Assembly (NCBI RefSeq): GCF_016907915.1
Contig: NZ_JAFBCW010000006.1
Span: forward strand, 1-64,000
DNA length: 64,000 bases
Source of the DNA: Desulforadius tongensis
GTDB taxonomy: Bacteria > Bacillota > Desulfotomaculia > Desulfotomaculales > Desulfohalotomaculaceae
Direction: 5' to 3'
Under the pieces are notes generated by a model that searched no databases, had not been told where the DNA came from, and saw only the letters and a list, made by a program, of their open reading frames with translations. Position 1 is the stretch's first letter. Every line of letters begins with the position of its first letter. Below are positions 25,318 through 34,257 of the stretch, one piece after another. Made by a program: the position numbers and the translations under genes.

Positions 25318-26502
25318 TTATTCTTCATATGACTGCATCATACGCACTGTACTGTTTTCCCTTTTATCACTGAAGAAGGCCTTCAAAGCCGGATAAACAC
25401 CGTTTTTATCCCTTATAGATACAGTAGTAAACTTGGGATTTTCAATCCTTCTAAAGGCAGTTTTTAATGTGCTGGTGTAATAATAAGGGCCCTCTATTTC
25501 ACCGTAACCCACCAGGTTGCAGTATTCCAGCAGTTTATTTACCAGTTTCACACACTTCTCATTATCCGAGCTCAGATTATCGCCGTCGGTAAAATGAAAG
25601 GCATAGATGTTATAGTCCGTGGGGCTGTAACGCTGTTCAATTAGTTTTAAAGCCAGTTCATACACCGATGAACACCTGGTGCCGCCGCTTTCTCCCTTGG
25701 TAAAAAACTCCTCCTCGGTAACTTCTTTGGCCTCGGTGTGGTGGGCCAAAAACACTATCTCCACCTGCTGGTATTTAGAGCGTAAAAAACGCACCATCCA
25801 AAAGAAGAAACTGCGGGCAATGTATTTTTCAAAGGGTCCCATGGAACCGGATGTATCAAGCATGGCAATCACAACAGCGGCAGATTCATATTTAAACGAA
25901 GTTTCCCAGGTTTTATACCTTAAATCATCCGGCTTGATACCGTATATGCCTGGCTTGCCCTCCATGGCATTTCGCTTTAATACTTCCAATAAAGTGCGCT
26001 TGCGGTCAATATTACCCTGCAAACCCTTTTTACGTATGTCCCTAAATTCAAGGGCCTCTGAAGCCAGTTTTTTGTTTTGTTTTTCCTTTAAATCAGGCAG
26101 TTTTAAATTTTCAAACACCATTTCCGACAGCTCTTCCATGTTTACATCGGCTTCATAGTAATCAACACCGGGTTCTTCTCCCGCCCCTTTACCTTTGCCG
26201 GGGCCACCGGATGCAGATGGGTCACTGCCAATAACATCACCCACTTTGCTGTCTCCCCTGCCGGTGCCGGCATGTTTCTGGCTGCGGTAGTTGTGGCGAA
26301 AACGGTATTCCTCCAACGAACGTATGGGCACCCGGATAATTTTCTTGCCGTCGGACATAATAATACTTTCTTCGGTAATAATATCCGCCAGATTTTTTTT
26401 AATGGCCTCCCGTACTTTTTCCCTGTGTCTTTGCTGGTCCAGCTCTCCCTTGCGGTGCAGCGACCAGTCTTCCCTGGAAACTATATAGCTGCTGCCTTCC
26501 AT
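25318..26502 (-). CDS. yhbH: YhbH (YeaH/YhbH, DUF444) protein
   Basis: A 394-aa DUF444 protein. It has a von Willebrand A-like segment [15 protein letters not shown] with the DxSxS metal site near residue 215, then [13 protein letters not shown] and [11 protein letters not shown]. The family travels with PrkA and SpoVR in spore formers and gammaproteobacteria; its role is unclear but sporulation-linked in Bacillus. ATG 26502 follows GGTAGGTGAT; a GTG four codons earlier is possible. It ends 13 bp before the chosen spoVR start. Confidence 0.9.
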   Translation of the reverse strand: MEGSSYIVSREDWSLHRKGELDQQRHREKVREAIKKNLADIITEESIIMSDGKKIIRVPIRSLEEYRFRHNYRSQKHAGTGRGDSKVGDVIGSDPSASGGPGKGKGAGEEPGVDYYEADVNMEELSEMVFENLKLPDLKEKQNKKLASEALEFRDIRKKGLQGNIDRKRTLLEVLKRNAMEGKPGIYGIKPDDLRYKTWETSFKYESAAVVIAMLDTSGSMGPFEKYIARSFFFWMVRFLRSKYQQVEIVFLAHHTEAKEVTEEEFFTKGESGGTRCSSVYELALKLIEQRYSPTDYNIYAFHFTDGDNLSSDNEKCVKLVNKLLEYCNLVGYGEIEGPYYYTSTLKTAFRRIENPKFTTVSIRDKNGVYPALKAFFSDKRENSTVRMMQSYEE

Positions 26503-26514
26503 AACGGCTATCAC

Positions 26515-28410
26515 CTACCGATTTAGCAAACTGCCCACATACTTCAGCAGTTCGTTGGCACAAACCGGACAGTACCCATAATCCGCCACCAGGCGGGCAC
26601 TAACTTCATTGATGCGCTTTAACTGCTCGGCATCGGGGGTTTTAGTAGAAGTGGTAATTTTAACCACATCTTTTAAATCGGCAAAAAGTTTCTTTTCAAT
26701 GGCTTCCCGCAGCCGTTCATGGGATTTATAGTTAAAACGCTTGTTTTTACGGGCATAAGTTGACAGGCGAATGAGAATTTCTTCCCGGAAGCCGTTTTTG
26801 GCATTTTCCGAAATACCAATCTGCTCCTCAATAGAACGCATCAGCCTCTCATCGGGGTCAATTTCTTCATCGGTAATGGGATCCTTTATTTTTACCCCGT
26901 TGCAGTAAGCCTCCACATTATCCAGGTAATTTTCAAACAGCACCCTGGCATTATCTTCAAAGGAATATACAAAGGCCTTCTGCACTTCTTTTTTAGCCAG
27001 CTGGTCATATTCCCGGCGGGCTATGGAAATAAAGTTCAGCAACTTTTCCCTTTCTTCCCTGGTGATGGATGAATGCTGGTCCAAACCGTCTTTTAATGCT
27101 CTTAATACATCCAGCGGGTTGATGCATTTGGTGTCGGTACGGATCAAGGCGCTGGAAAGGCGGTTGATTACATAGCGCGGGTCTACACCGCTCATTCCCT
27201 CTTCATCCGCTTCCTGCTGCAGTTCGTAAATATCCTTCTGCTTGAAACCTTCCACATCTTCCCCGTCATAAAGACGCATTTTTTTCACAATATCCATGCC
27301 CTGTTTTTTAGATTCCTTTAACCGGGACAGCACGGAAAAAATGGCCGCCACCCGCAGGGCATGGGGGGCAATGTGCACATCTCTCAAATCGCTCTGCTTG
27401 ATGAGTTTGTCATATATCTTTATTTCTTCTGATACTTTGAGATTATAAGGTACTTTCAAAACAATCATCCGGGACTGCAGCGCTTCATTCTTTTTATTGG
27501 CAATAAACGCTTTGTACTCGCTTTCGTTGGTGTGAGCCACCACCATTACGTCGGCATAAATTAGAGCAAAACGACCCGCTTTGAAGTTTCCCTCCTGGGA
27601 GAGGGAAAGAAGGTTCCAAAGAAATTTTTCGTCGCATTTTAACATTTCCTGGAATTCCATCAAACCCCTATTGCTGATGTTTAATTCCCCGTCAAAGCGG
27701 TAGGCCCGGGGGTCACTTTCAGATCCGTATTCGGCAATGGTAGAAAAGTCGATGCTGCCGGTGAGCTCGGCTATATCCTGGCTTTTGGGGTCAGAGGGGG
27801 CAAAGGTGCCGATACCAACCCGGTCGTCCTCGGACAGAATCACCCGTTCCACCGGAACTCTCATAATATCGCCGTTATACTCCGTTTCCAGCCTCTTGCG
27901 GCAGGCGGGGCACAATTCTCCTTCTATATAAACGTTGTATTCCTGCATAAAGTCTGCCCTCAGTTCCCTGGGTATCAAGTGCAGCGGTTCTTCATGCATG
28001 GGACAGCCCTTTATACCGTACAATGCCCCGGCATCGGTGCGGCTGTATTCCTCCAGCCCCTGCTTTAACATGTTTACCAACGTCGACTTACCCCCGCTGA
28101 CCGGACCCATCAGCAGCAGGATGCGCTTGCGCACATCCAACCTTCTTGAAGCGGGATGAAAATATTCCTCCACCAGTTTCTCCAATGTTTTGTCCAGTCC
28201 AAAGAGTTCTTTGTTAAAAAATTTATAACTCTTTACACCATTTTTAACTTCTACCCCGGCATCTTTTATCATGCTGTACAAGCGGGCATGGGATAACTGG
28301 CATACCTGTGGATTTTTTTTAACTATCTCTAAATAATCAGCAAAAGTACCTTCCCAATTCATTTTTTTCTCATTGGCTCGATACTCTTCCAGACGCTTGA
28401 AAAAATCCAT
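26515..28410 (-). CDS. prkA: PrkA serine protein kinase/AAA protein
   Basis: A 631-aa PrkA homologue. An AAA-type ATPase N-terminal part carries Walker A MGPVSGGKSTLVN near residue 90, and the C-terminal PrkA domain follows. PrkA is a sigma-E-dependent sporulation protein in Bacillus with reported kinase or Lon-like activity. ATG 28410 after GGGGAG is preferred over an upstream TTG. It is first in the operon with yhbH and spoVR. A CATATAAT element on the minus strand about 100 bp upstream would suit a sigma-E -10, but no matching -35 was assigned. Confidence 0.93.
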   Translation of the reverse strand: MDFFKRLEEYRANEKKMNWEGTFADYLEIVKKNPQVCQLSHARLYSMIKDAGVEVKNGVKSYKFFNKELFGLDKTLEKLVEEYFHPASRRLDVRKRILLLMGPVSGGKSTLVNMLKQGLEEYSRTDAGALYGIKGCPMHEEPLHLIPRELRADFMQEYNVYIEGELCPACRKRLETEYNGDIMRVPVERVILSEDDRVGIGTFAPSDPKSQDIAELTGSIDFSTIAEYGSESDPRAYRFDGELNISNRGLMEFQEMLKCDEKFLWNLLSLSQEGNFKAGRFALIYADVMVVAHTNESEYKAFIANKKNEALQSRMIVLKVPYNLKVSEEIKIYDKLIKQSDLRDVHIAPHALRVAAIFSVLSRLKESKKQGMDIVKKMRLYDGEDVEGFKQKDIYELQQEADEEGMSGVDPRYVINRLSSALIRTDTKCINPLDVLRALKDGLDQHSSITREEREKLLNFISIARREYDQLAKKEVQKAFVYSFEDNARVLFENYLDNVEAYCNGVKIKDPITDEEIDPDERLMRSIEEQIGISENAKNGFREEILIRLSTYARKNKRFNYKSHERLREAIEKKLFADLKDVVKITTSTKTPDAEQLKRINEVSARLVADYGYCPVCANELLKYVGSLLNR

Positions 28411-28447
28411 GCTATCATCACTCCCCAACCTAAAATTGCAGGGGCAC

Positions 28448-28463
28448 CTTGTATAAATACAAG
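28448..28463. promoter_or_regulatory. Perfect palindrome upstream of prkA
   Basis: CTTGTATAAATACAAG: seven-base arms CTTGTAT/ATACAAG around AA. It lies 38 bp before the prkA start and may be an operator. Confidence 0.35.
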
Positions 28464-28571
28464 CGCCGCATATTGTCTGTATAAGAGTTGTAAATTAATA
28501 TATGCATTATATGTTACAAAAAGAAGATTGGAACCAAATTTAATAAGTTATAACAGGGATAAAAAAATAAA

Positions 28572-28600
28572 AAAAGCCGTGTTTTCTGAACACAGCTTTT
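28572..28600 (-). terminator. Intrinsic terminator
   Basis: Minus strand AAAAGCTGTGTT and AACACGGCTTTT pair around TCAGA, followed by a T-rich run. It ends the transcript of the 42-aa gene just upstream. Confidence 0.75.
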
Positions 28601-28628
28601 ACTTTCAAAGTTATTAATTTGTTTTTAA

Positions 28629-28757
28629 CTATTCATCTTCCAGGGGAGCAACAATCAGGTGATAATCTTCATATAAATTTTTATCAAATTCCTCTGGGGA
28701 GTCTATAAAACGGTACTGCACTTCGTTTCCTTCAACCCATGTTACGAGATATTTCAT
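28629..28757 (-). CDS. Small conserved-looking protein, 42 aa
   Basis: ATG 28757 follows GGGGGTGGGGTTG, a strong ribosome-binding site. The product begins MKYLVTWVEGNEVQYRF, continues IDSPEEFDKNLYEDY and ends in an acidic tail. A terminator follows the stop within 30 bases. Its own ribosome-binding site and terminator make it a credible small gene. I do not recognise the family. It is soluble and acidic, without a membrane segment. Confidence 0.6.
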   Translation of the reverse strand: MKYLVTWVEGNEVQYRFIDSPEEFDKNLYEDYHLIVAPLEDE

Positions 28758-28836
28758 CAACCCCACCCCCGTAATATTGTATACAATATCCTACACACAG
28801 GATAACAAAATATGCTCCATTTGACAATAGGCTGGT

Positions 28837-28868
28837 AAAAAAAATCCACCGAATACAACCGGTGGATT
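28837..28868 (-). terminator. Intrinsic terminator
   Basis: Minus strand AAATCCACCG, loop, CGGTGGATTT followed by T residues. It lies directly after the 139-aa membrane protein gene. Confidence 0.8.
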
Positions 28869-28880
28869 TCTGCTGTTCTT

Positions 28881-29300
28881 TTACTCCGCTTCCAGTTGAG
28901 ATAAATTAAACTGCAGCATGCGGTATATCACTGCAACACCCATCAGCATAAGAACTAGATGGGGAATAGAAAAAGCCCAGTGGCCGGCAAGCTGCCCGGA
29001 CCCGGTGCCCACAGCAATATAAGTGCTGTTTTCCGAAAGCCACAGCATAACGGGTGGAACCTGCAGCAGCACCAAAACAGAATATTCCAGGGCCAAAACA
29101 GCCCTTATTATCTTGGTATTAATATGACTTACCGCCACAGCAGAGGCGATTAATAAAAATCCTATAAATACAGAGGCTATGCCCCAGGATGTTAATTCAG
29201 TTTTTACAGAACTAAAAATTTTTAAAATATAAGGGAGCCCTATAACCATTGAACTTATGCCGCTGAAAACCATTAAACACATAAATTTTTTATTCCACAT
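28881..29300 (-). CDS. Four-helix membrane protein of unknown function
   Basis: A 139-aa very hydrophobic protein with about four membrane segments (near residues 7-28, 40-58, 64-88 and 108-128). Start ATG 29300 follows GGGGGGAA. I do not recognise a family. It has its own terminator and no close neighbours, so it is monocistronic. Confidence 0.7.
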   Translation of the reverse strand: MWNKKFMCLMVFSGISSMVIGLPYILKIFSSVKTELTSWGIASVFIGFLLIASAVAVSHINTKIIRAVLALEYSVLVLLQVPPVMLWLSENSTYIAVGTGSGQLAGHWAFSIPHLVLMLMGVAVIYRMLQFNLSQLEAE

Positions 29301-29632
29301 CAGCCATTCCCCCCTATGCGTTTAGGAAATGTTTATTCTATCAGCATCCCCAATATTTTAAAAATTAAAGTTAGTGAAATTACGAACTAATTTTTCTATA
29401 TAATACTATAATAAGCGGGTTTTGTGAACCAAAATTTAATAAAATCAGATAAAATTTTAATTTGAGAATAAATAGATAAAGGCTTATAAATAACGGCTGC
29501 AGGAAAATAATTCATAAGGAAAATTATTCAAATCATACAATTATTTATATGTGAACGTGCTCACATTAAAGCCCAAAGCACCTGCTTACACAGGTGCTTC
29601 CGGAGGTGCAGGGGCCAAATAAGCCCCGCAGT
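29301..29632. other. AT-rich intergenic region
   Basis: No gene seen. It contains the terminator hairpin of gatD at its right end and otherwise AT-rich DNA that should hold the promoter of the membrane protein gene. Confidence 0.4.
29577..29601 (-). terminator. Hairpin after gatD
   Basis: AAGCACCTG and CAGGTGCTT form a nine-base stem with a six-base loop, 31 bp after the gatD stop. The following T-run is interrupted. Confidence 0.55.
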
Positions 29633-30355
29633 TTATTTGAGCAGCCGGTTTAACATTGTATTATTGGCACTTTTTTCAAAGCTGTCATCTAAAGGGGTTA
29701 ATTGTTTATCTATTCCCCGGCGCTGCAAAGCCAGTTTAATAAGATAATCGGTAAATTGATGATTTTTAGGCAGTAGAGGGCCGTGCAGGTATGAACAAAA
29801 TACATTTTTATACCGGGCTCCCTCTGTGCCGTCTTTACCGTTGTTGCCGTAACCGGCCAGCACTTTACCCAGGGGTTCTACACTGCCCAAATATGTTTGA
29901 CCGCCGTGATTTTCAAAGCCGGTGGCTTTAATGGATTGGCCATCCAGGTTCATCTCTATGGCCACATTGCCAATTAATCTCTTCTCGCCGGCCACCGTAT
30001 AGTGATCCAGAATTCCCAGGCCCGGTATCTCTTCGCCCCGGGGCGTGCGGTAATACTGCCCCAGCAGCTGGTACCCACCGCAAATGCTTAATACCACCAG
30101 CCCGTCTTCTATGGCCTCGCGCAGTGATTCTTTATGTTTTTCCAGGTCTGCAGCCATTAAATTCTGCTCCCGGTCCGACCCGCCCCCCAGGAACAAAAAA
30201 TCCACCCGGTTAAAATCAATACTTTCACCGGCGTTAAGCTCTATTAACTGTACCGGAATATCACGCCAGCGGCAGCGCTGTAAAAAAGCTATCACATTTC
30301 CCCGGTCGCCGTAAAGGTTTAATAAATCAGGATACAGATGGCATACCGACAGCAT
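29633..30355 (-). CDS. gatD: GatD, lipid II isoglutaminyl synthase glutaminase subunit
   Basis: A 240-aa class I glutamine amidotransferase of the CobB/CobQ-like type. The nucleophile Cys is in LSICGGYQLLG and the catalytic His in CSYLHGPLL. GatD supplies ammonia to MurT, which amidates the D-glutamate of lipid II in peptidoglycan. The start at 30355 follows AAAAGGAGG and overlaps the murT end by 29 bp; a longer upstream frame is an artefact of the murT sequence. The murT-gatD pairing is diagnostic. Confidence 0.93.
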   Translation of the reverse strand: MLSVCHLYPDLLNLYGDRGNVIAFLQRCRWRDIPVQLIELNAGESIDFNRVDFLFLGGGSDREQNLMAADLEKHKESLREAIEDGLVVLSICGGYQLLGQYYRTPRGEEIPGLGILDHYTVAGEKRLIGNVAIEMNLDGQSIKATGFENHGGQTYLGSVEPLGKVLAGYGNNGKDGTEGARYKNVFCSYLHGPLLPKNHQFTDYLIKLALQRRGIDKQLTPLDDSFEKSANNTMLNRLLK

Positions 30356-31727
30356 GGTGTTCCTCCTTTTCTGCCAGGCGGCAGAGTATGTTCTGGGAAG
30401 GCCACAGAGCGGTATAGGTGGCAAATAAGTAAGCGGTTCGCGCTTCTCCCTGCAGCGCCGCGGTAATGGCATTTTCCAAACTCGGTATCACGGTAATTTT
30501 ACCGGTGGGCACCCCGGCATATTTTAACCGCAGGGCCATTTCCTCCGCCCTGGTTCCGGAACAGGTAAAGCTTTGTAAATCTTCCAGGTGCCTGGTTAAT
30601 ATTTCAAAATCCACATCCCACAGCCAGGAAATATCCCGCCCGTCGGCAGCATTGTCATTGAGGGCTAAAAAGACATCTTTGCTGCCGGGCAGCGACAGCA
30701 GTGTGGCCAATCCCTCGTTATAACCGGTGGGGTTCTTAACCAGGTTCAAAAACACCGGTTTACCCCGGTAGCGAAAACGTTCCATCCGCCCAATGGCCGG
30801 TTTATACCTTTCCAGCCCCGATTGAATGGTGGCAAGCTCTATGTTCAGCAGCCGACCCACGGCAAAGGCGGCCAGGGCATTGTACAGGTTATAAAAACCG
30901 GCGGTTTGCACTGCTATTGTGTAACAGTCCCCGGCGCAGCACACCCGGGCGCGAAGGCCGTCAATGGTGGTGCTGACGCCGGTGCCTTCAACATCGGGCC
31001 GGGGGCGTTTAAAGCCGCACCGGGTACAGCTGTAATCACCCAGCTGACTGTAATGATAGTAATTATATTGCAGTTCTTCTCCGCACCGGGGGCAAAAGCG
31101 GGATTCCCTGGTTTGAGCAACCGTACGTTCCATACCTTCCTGCTTTGCCAGGCCATAGTATACCGCATTATGGCCGGTGGCTTGTCCCAGCTGGGCCACC
31201 AGCGGGTCATCGGCATTTAAAACCAGGGTTACATCTTTCAGTTCTTTAAGGGCCTGTTTTACCACCTGAACAGTTTTATCCAGTTCTCCGTATCTATCTA
31301 ACTGGTCGCGAAAAAAGTTGGTAACCACCACAATTTCCGGCCGCACTTCTTTTACCACCTTGGGAAAGGAAGCTTCATCCACTTCCAGCGAGGCATAATC
31401 AAAGTTAACCCGGCCGGTAAGGGTGGAAAAACGTATAAAACAGGCGGTAACACCGGTAATTAAGTTGGCTCCTTCCTGGTTATAAATCACCCTGTGTCCC
31501 CCTGCCTGCAGTATACCGGCAATCATGTTGTTGGTTGTGGTTTTGCCATTGGTACCGGTAACCATAATAATTCCCCTATTTCCCTGGGCAGACAGCCTGC
31601 GCAGCGTGTGGGGGTAAATACGCCGGGCCACCACCCCCGGCAGAGACGACCCCCTGCCGCCGGCCAATTTACTGATCATTGAAGATATTTTGCCGCCTAT
31701 AACGGCGGCAGACAGGCATAATCGCAC
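30327..31727 (-). CDS. murT: MurT, lipid II isoglutaminyl synthase ligase subunit
   Basis: A 466-aa Mur ligase-like protein that amidates lipid II D-Glu using ammonia from GatD. ATP site GTNGKTTTNNM lies near residue 57. The zinc ribbon characteristic of MurT (CPRCGEEL ... CTRCGF) lies near residues 212-238. The catalytic segment LNDNAADGRDISWLWDVDFE is near residue 355. GTG 31727 follows GGAGG with nine bases. It overlaps gatD. Confidence 0.94.
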   Translation of the reverse strand: MRLCLSAAVIGGKISSMISKLAGGRGSSLPGVVARRIYPHTLRRLSAQGNRGIIMVTGTNGKTTTNNMIAGILQAGGHRVIYNQEGANLITGVTACFIRFSTLTGRVNFDYASLEVDEASFPKVVKEVRPEIVVVTNFFRDQLDRYGELDKTVQVVKQALKELKDVTLVLNADDPLVAQLGQATGHNAVYYGLAKQEGMERTVAQTRESRFCPRCGEELQYNYYHYSQLGDYSCTRCGFKRPRPDVEGTGVSTTIDGLRARVCCAGDCYTIAVQTAGFYNLYNALAAFAVGRLLNIELATIQSGLERYKPAIGRMERFRYRGKPVFLNLVKNPTGYNEGLATLLSLPGSKDVFLALNDNAADGRDISWLWDVDFEILTRHLEDLQSFTCSGTRAEEMALRLKYAGVPTGKITVIPSLENAITAALQGEARTAYLFATYTALWPSQNILCRLAEKEEHHAVGMPSVS

Positions 31728-31808
31728 TCCCTATATCCTCCCCTGCTGCTAAAGTTTACTAAAGGATTAATTTCTGCTGATTTCTAATGTTAATTCTATC
31801 CATTATAC

Positions 31809-32627
31809 TTATCGTTTATAATTCCACTGCCGGGTGCGGTATTGACTGTCCACCAGTTCTCCGGCCCGTTTTTTTTCCAAACCGGTTAACTCGCCATCAA
31901 ATAATTGTATCTCTAAACCTTCCATAAATCCAGCTTTAAATGCCTCTGCCACACGGTGAAAAGGGGGCTGGTAATTCATTTCCGCTGCCAGGCAGGTGGC
32001 TTTGCCGGCAAATCTTTTCCTGGCAGCCCGGCGCACCTGTTCACTGGAAAAATTCAACAGGCTGAATAACAAATCATCGTCCGCTTTAATCAATACGGAA
32101 CCGTGCTGTAACAGCACCCCCCGTTTGCGGGTTTGGGCACTGCCCACTAACTTTTTGCCATTGACCACCAATTCATACCAGGATGGAGCGTCAAAACAGG
32201 CGGCGGTACTCTGCCGGTGTGTTTCCGCTCCCTCAACCATCCGGCCTTCCACTCCCAGGTTTTTCAACCCGGCCAGCAGTCCCCTGCTGATGGCCAGGTA
32301 GGATTGTAAAATTGTACCGGCCACCTGCGGGTGATTTTCCGGTGCAATTACACTGTATGTCAGCTCATGCCGGTGCAGTACAGCCCGTCCACCGGTAAGC
32401 CGGCGCACCACATCTATCCCCTTTCTCCGGCAGGCTTCCAGGTCAATTTCTTTATTGATTTTCTGAAAATAACCAATGGTTATCCCCGGCGGGTGCCAGC
32501 GGTAAAATCTGATGGTTGGCGGCGACTTTCCAGCGGCCACACTTTCCAATATGGCGTGGTCCACCGCCATATTGGTATAGGCATCAAGGGGATCTGTTTC
32601 GATAAATCGCCATGCTGTTTCTTTCAT
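31809..32627 (-). CDS. lipM: Octanoyltransferase LipM / lipoate ligase family
   Basis: A 272-aa BPL/LplA/LipB-family protein. The segment TAACFDAPSWYEL contains the active-site Cys of LipM, and GKKLVGSAQTRKRG the conserved Lys. Lipoate ligases lack this Cys, so octanoyl-ACP:GcvH octanoyltransferase (LipM) is preferred over LplA. RRLTGGRAVLH is the shared substrate motif. It is monocistronic, with start ATG 32627. Confidence 0.85.
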   Translation of the reverse strand: MKETAWRFIETDPLDAYTNMAVDHAILESVAAGKSPPTIRFYRWHPPGITIGYFQKINKEIDLEACRRKGIDVVRRLTGGRAVLHRHELTYSVIAPENHPQVAGTILQSYLAISRGLLAGLKNLGVEGRMVEGAETHRQSTAACFDAPSWYELVVNGKKLVGSAQTRKRGVLLQHGSVLIKADDDLLFSLLNFSSEQVRRAARKRFAGKATCLAAEMNYQPPFHRVAEAFKAGFMEGLEIQLFDGELTGLEKKRAGELVDSQYRTRQWNYKR

Positions 32628-32741
32628 TTACATTATCACCCGGCCTTCTGCTTCCAGATAATTAAATTAGTACTATTTCAGTATACTCCATATTTATTAA
32701 TCTAAAAACCCCGAAAATATAGTGCTGGGCCCGGCACCAGC

Positions 32742-32802
32742 TTGATTTCTAAAAAAAGAACCTTTATAATGTAGATAATTAGATAAGTTTCTAAATATCT
32801 AA
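32742..32802 (+). promoter_or_regulatory. Promoter and operator of the arsR-type/sdpI operon
   Basis: TTGATT (32742-32747), 17 bp, then TATAAT (32765-32770) forms a good sigma-A promoter. An inverted repeat TTAGATA (32779-32785)/TATCTAA (32796-32802) lies over the expected start of transcription, a typical ArsR-family operator. This suggests autorepression by the gene that follows. Confidence 0.7.
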
Positions 32803-32820
32803 GAAGGGCTGATACCAGTA

Positions 32821-33102
32821 ATGATCCAGAAAACATTTCAAGCGTTATCCGACAGTACCAGAAGGGAAATATTAAAAATGCTGCGGGATAAGGATTTAAC
32901 CGCCGGGGAAATTGCCGAACATTTTAACATTTCCCGCCCCAGTGTTTCTCATCACCTGAATGTGCTGAAAAATGCTGACTTAGTGCTGGATGAACGAAGG
33001 GGCCAATACATTTATTACTCTTTAAACACCACTGTGTTAGACGAAGTTTTAAGCTGGTTTGTCAACCTGTTGGAAAAAAGGGGGAATATAAATGACCGGT
33101 AA
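32821..33102 (+). CDS. ArsR-family repressor, SdpR-like
   Basis: A 93-aa winged-helix protein beginning IQKTFQALSDSTRREILKML. The recognition helix region is ISRPSVSHHLNVLKNADL and the wing RRGQYIYYSLN. It has no metal-binding cysteines, as in SdpR of Bacillus, the autorepressor of the sdpRI operon. It overlaps sdpI by 11 bp. It probably binds the inverted repeat at 32779-32802. Confidence 0.88.
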   Translation: MIQKTFQALSDSTRREILKMLRDKDLTAGEIAEHFNISRPSVSHHLNVLKNADLVLDERRGQYIYYSLNTTVLDEVLSWFVNLLEKRGNINDR

Positions 33103-33745
33103 ATTTAACATGAAGTTCAGCTGGCTTACAGTGCTGGCGCTCATTATCTTTTGGGGTGTCTGCGCCTCTTTTTATCCGGCACTGCCGGATCAGGTGCCCA
33201 GTCACTGGAATATCCGGGGTGAAGTGGACGGTTATTCCCACAAGTCGGTGGTGGCACTGGTAATGCCGCTTTTACCCCTGGTTATCTATGTGTTAATGAC
33301 CGTTATGCCTCAAATTGATCCTCAAAAATATAATTACAGCAAATTCGGCTCCAGTTATGCTAAAATAAGAACCATACTGGTATTAATCATGATGGGTGTC
33401 ACATTACTGCCCCTCTTATCCGCACTGGGGTACAGCATTAACATCGGTTTATTAACGCGTATTTTTATCCCGGTGCTGTTTATTGCCTTAGGTAATTATA
33501 TGGGAAAAATTAGGCCCAACTATTTTATCGGCATAAGGGTGCCCTGGACACTGGCCAGTGAAGAAGTATGGATCAAAACGCACCGCCTGGCGGGAAAATT
33601 AATGGTCATTGGCGGTTTGATAGCCTTGGCAGGTGCTCTCACTCCCCCGGTGGCGGGTTTTATCATCATGATGGCAGGAATTTTAGTACCTTTGTTAGTA
33701 ACAACGGTCTACTCATATTTTTTATATGTTCAGGTATCAAAATAA
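33092..33745 (+). CDS. SdpI-family immunity membrane protein
   Basis: A 217-aa membrane protein with about six helices. It has the DUF1648 start (FYPALPDQVPSHWNIRGEVDG) and the SdpI signature GNYMGKIRPNYFIGIRVPWTL. In Bacillus, SdpI gives immunity to the SdpC killing factor and senses it, sequestering SdpR at the membrane. No sdpABC toxin genes are near, so the pair may protect against foreign toxin or serve another envelope-stress role. Confidence 0.88.
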   Translation: MTGKFNMKFSWLTVLALIIFWGVCASFYPALPDQVPSHWNIRGEVDGYSHKSVVALVMPLLPLVIYVLMTVMPQIDPQKYNYSKFGSSYAKIRTILVLIMMGVTLLPLLSALGYSINIGLLTRIFIPVLFIALGNYMGKIRPNYFIGIRVPWTLASEEVWIKTHRLAGKLMVIGGLIALAGALTPPVAGFIIMMAGILVPLLVTTVYSYFLYVQVSK

Positions 33746-33767
33746 TCCCATGCTATAAGGTGATTTT

Positions 33768-34247
33768 ATGAACTGGTTGGCTTTAATAACGGCTTTAATT
33801 ATTATGCTCGCCGGGCTGGCAGGAACGGTAATTCCCCTGCTGCCCGGGGCCCCGCTGATTATACTGGGTATCGTTGTTTACGGCTTGATAGACGGCTTTG
33901 AAATTTTCAGCACCGGTTTTTGGATCGGCCAGGCAGTACTGCTGATACTTGTATTTGCAGTGGATTACCTTGCCGGGGCGGTAGGTGCAAAGTACTACGG
34001 CGGTACCAAGGCATCCGTCTGGGGCAGCATAATTGGCGGGCTGGTGGGATTATTAACCCTGGGACCGCTGGGAGTAATTTTAGGGCCCTTTTTAGGTGCC
34101 GTGACGGGAGAACTAATAGCCCGGCAGCCCTTTAAGCAGGCGGTAAAAAGCGGCATCGGCACTTTAATTGGCTTTGCCGGCGGTGCTGTGGTCAAAATGA
34201 TTATTGAAATGGCCATGATAGCATGGTTTTTACTGGTGATATTTTAA
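33768..34247 (+). CDS. DUF456 membrane protein
   Basis: A 159-aa DUF456 family protein with glycine-rich membrane helices. Signatures are LAGTVIPLLPGAPLI near the start and GPLGVILGPFLGAVTGEL in the middle. The function is unknown. AAGGTGATTTT precedes ATG 33768. It follows sdpI by 22 bp and may be in the same transcript. Confidence 0.85.
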   Translation: MNWLALITALIIMLAGLAGTVIPLLPGAPLIILGIVVYGLIDGFEIFSTGFWIGQAVLLILVFAVDYLAGAVGAKYYGGTKASVWGSIIGGLVGLLTLGPLGVILGPFLGAVTGELIARQPFKQAVKSGIGTLIGFAGGAVVKMIIEMAMIAWFLLVIF

Positions 34248-34257
34248 AAGGAAAGTG

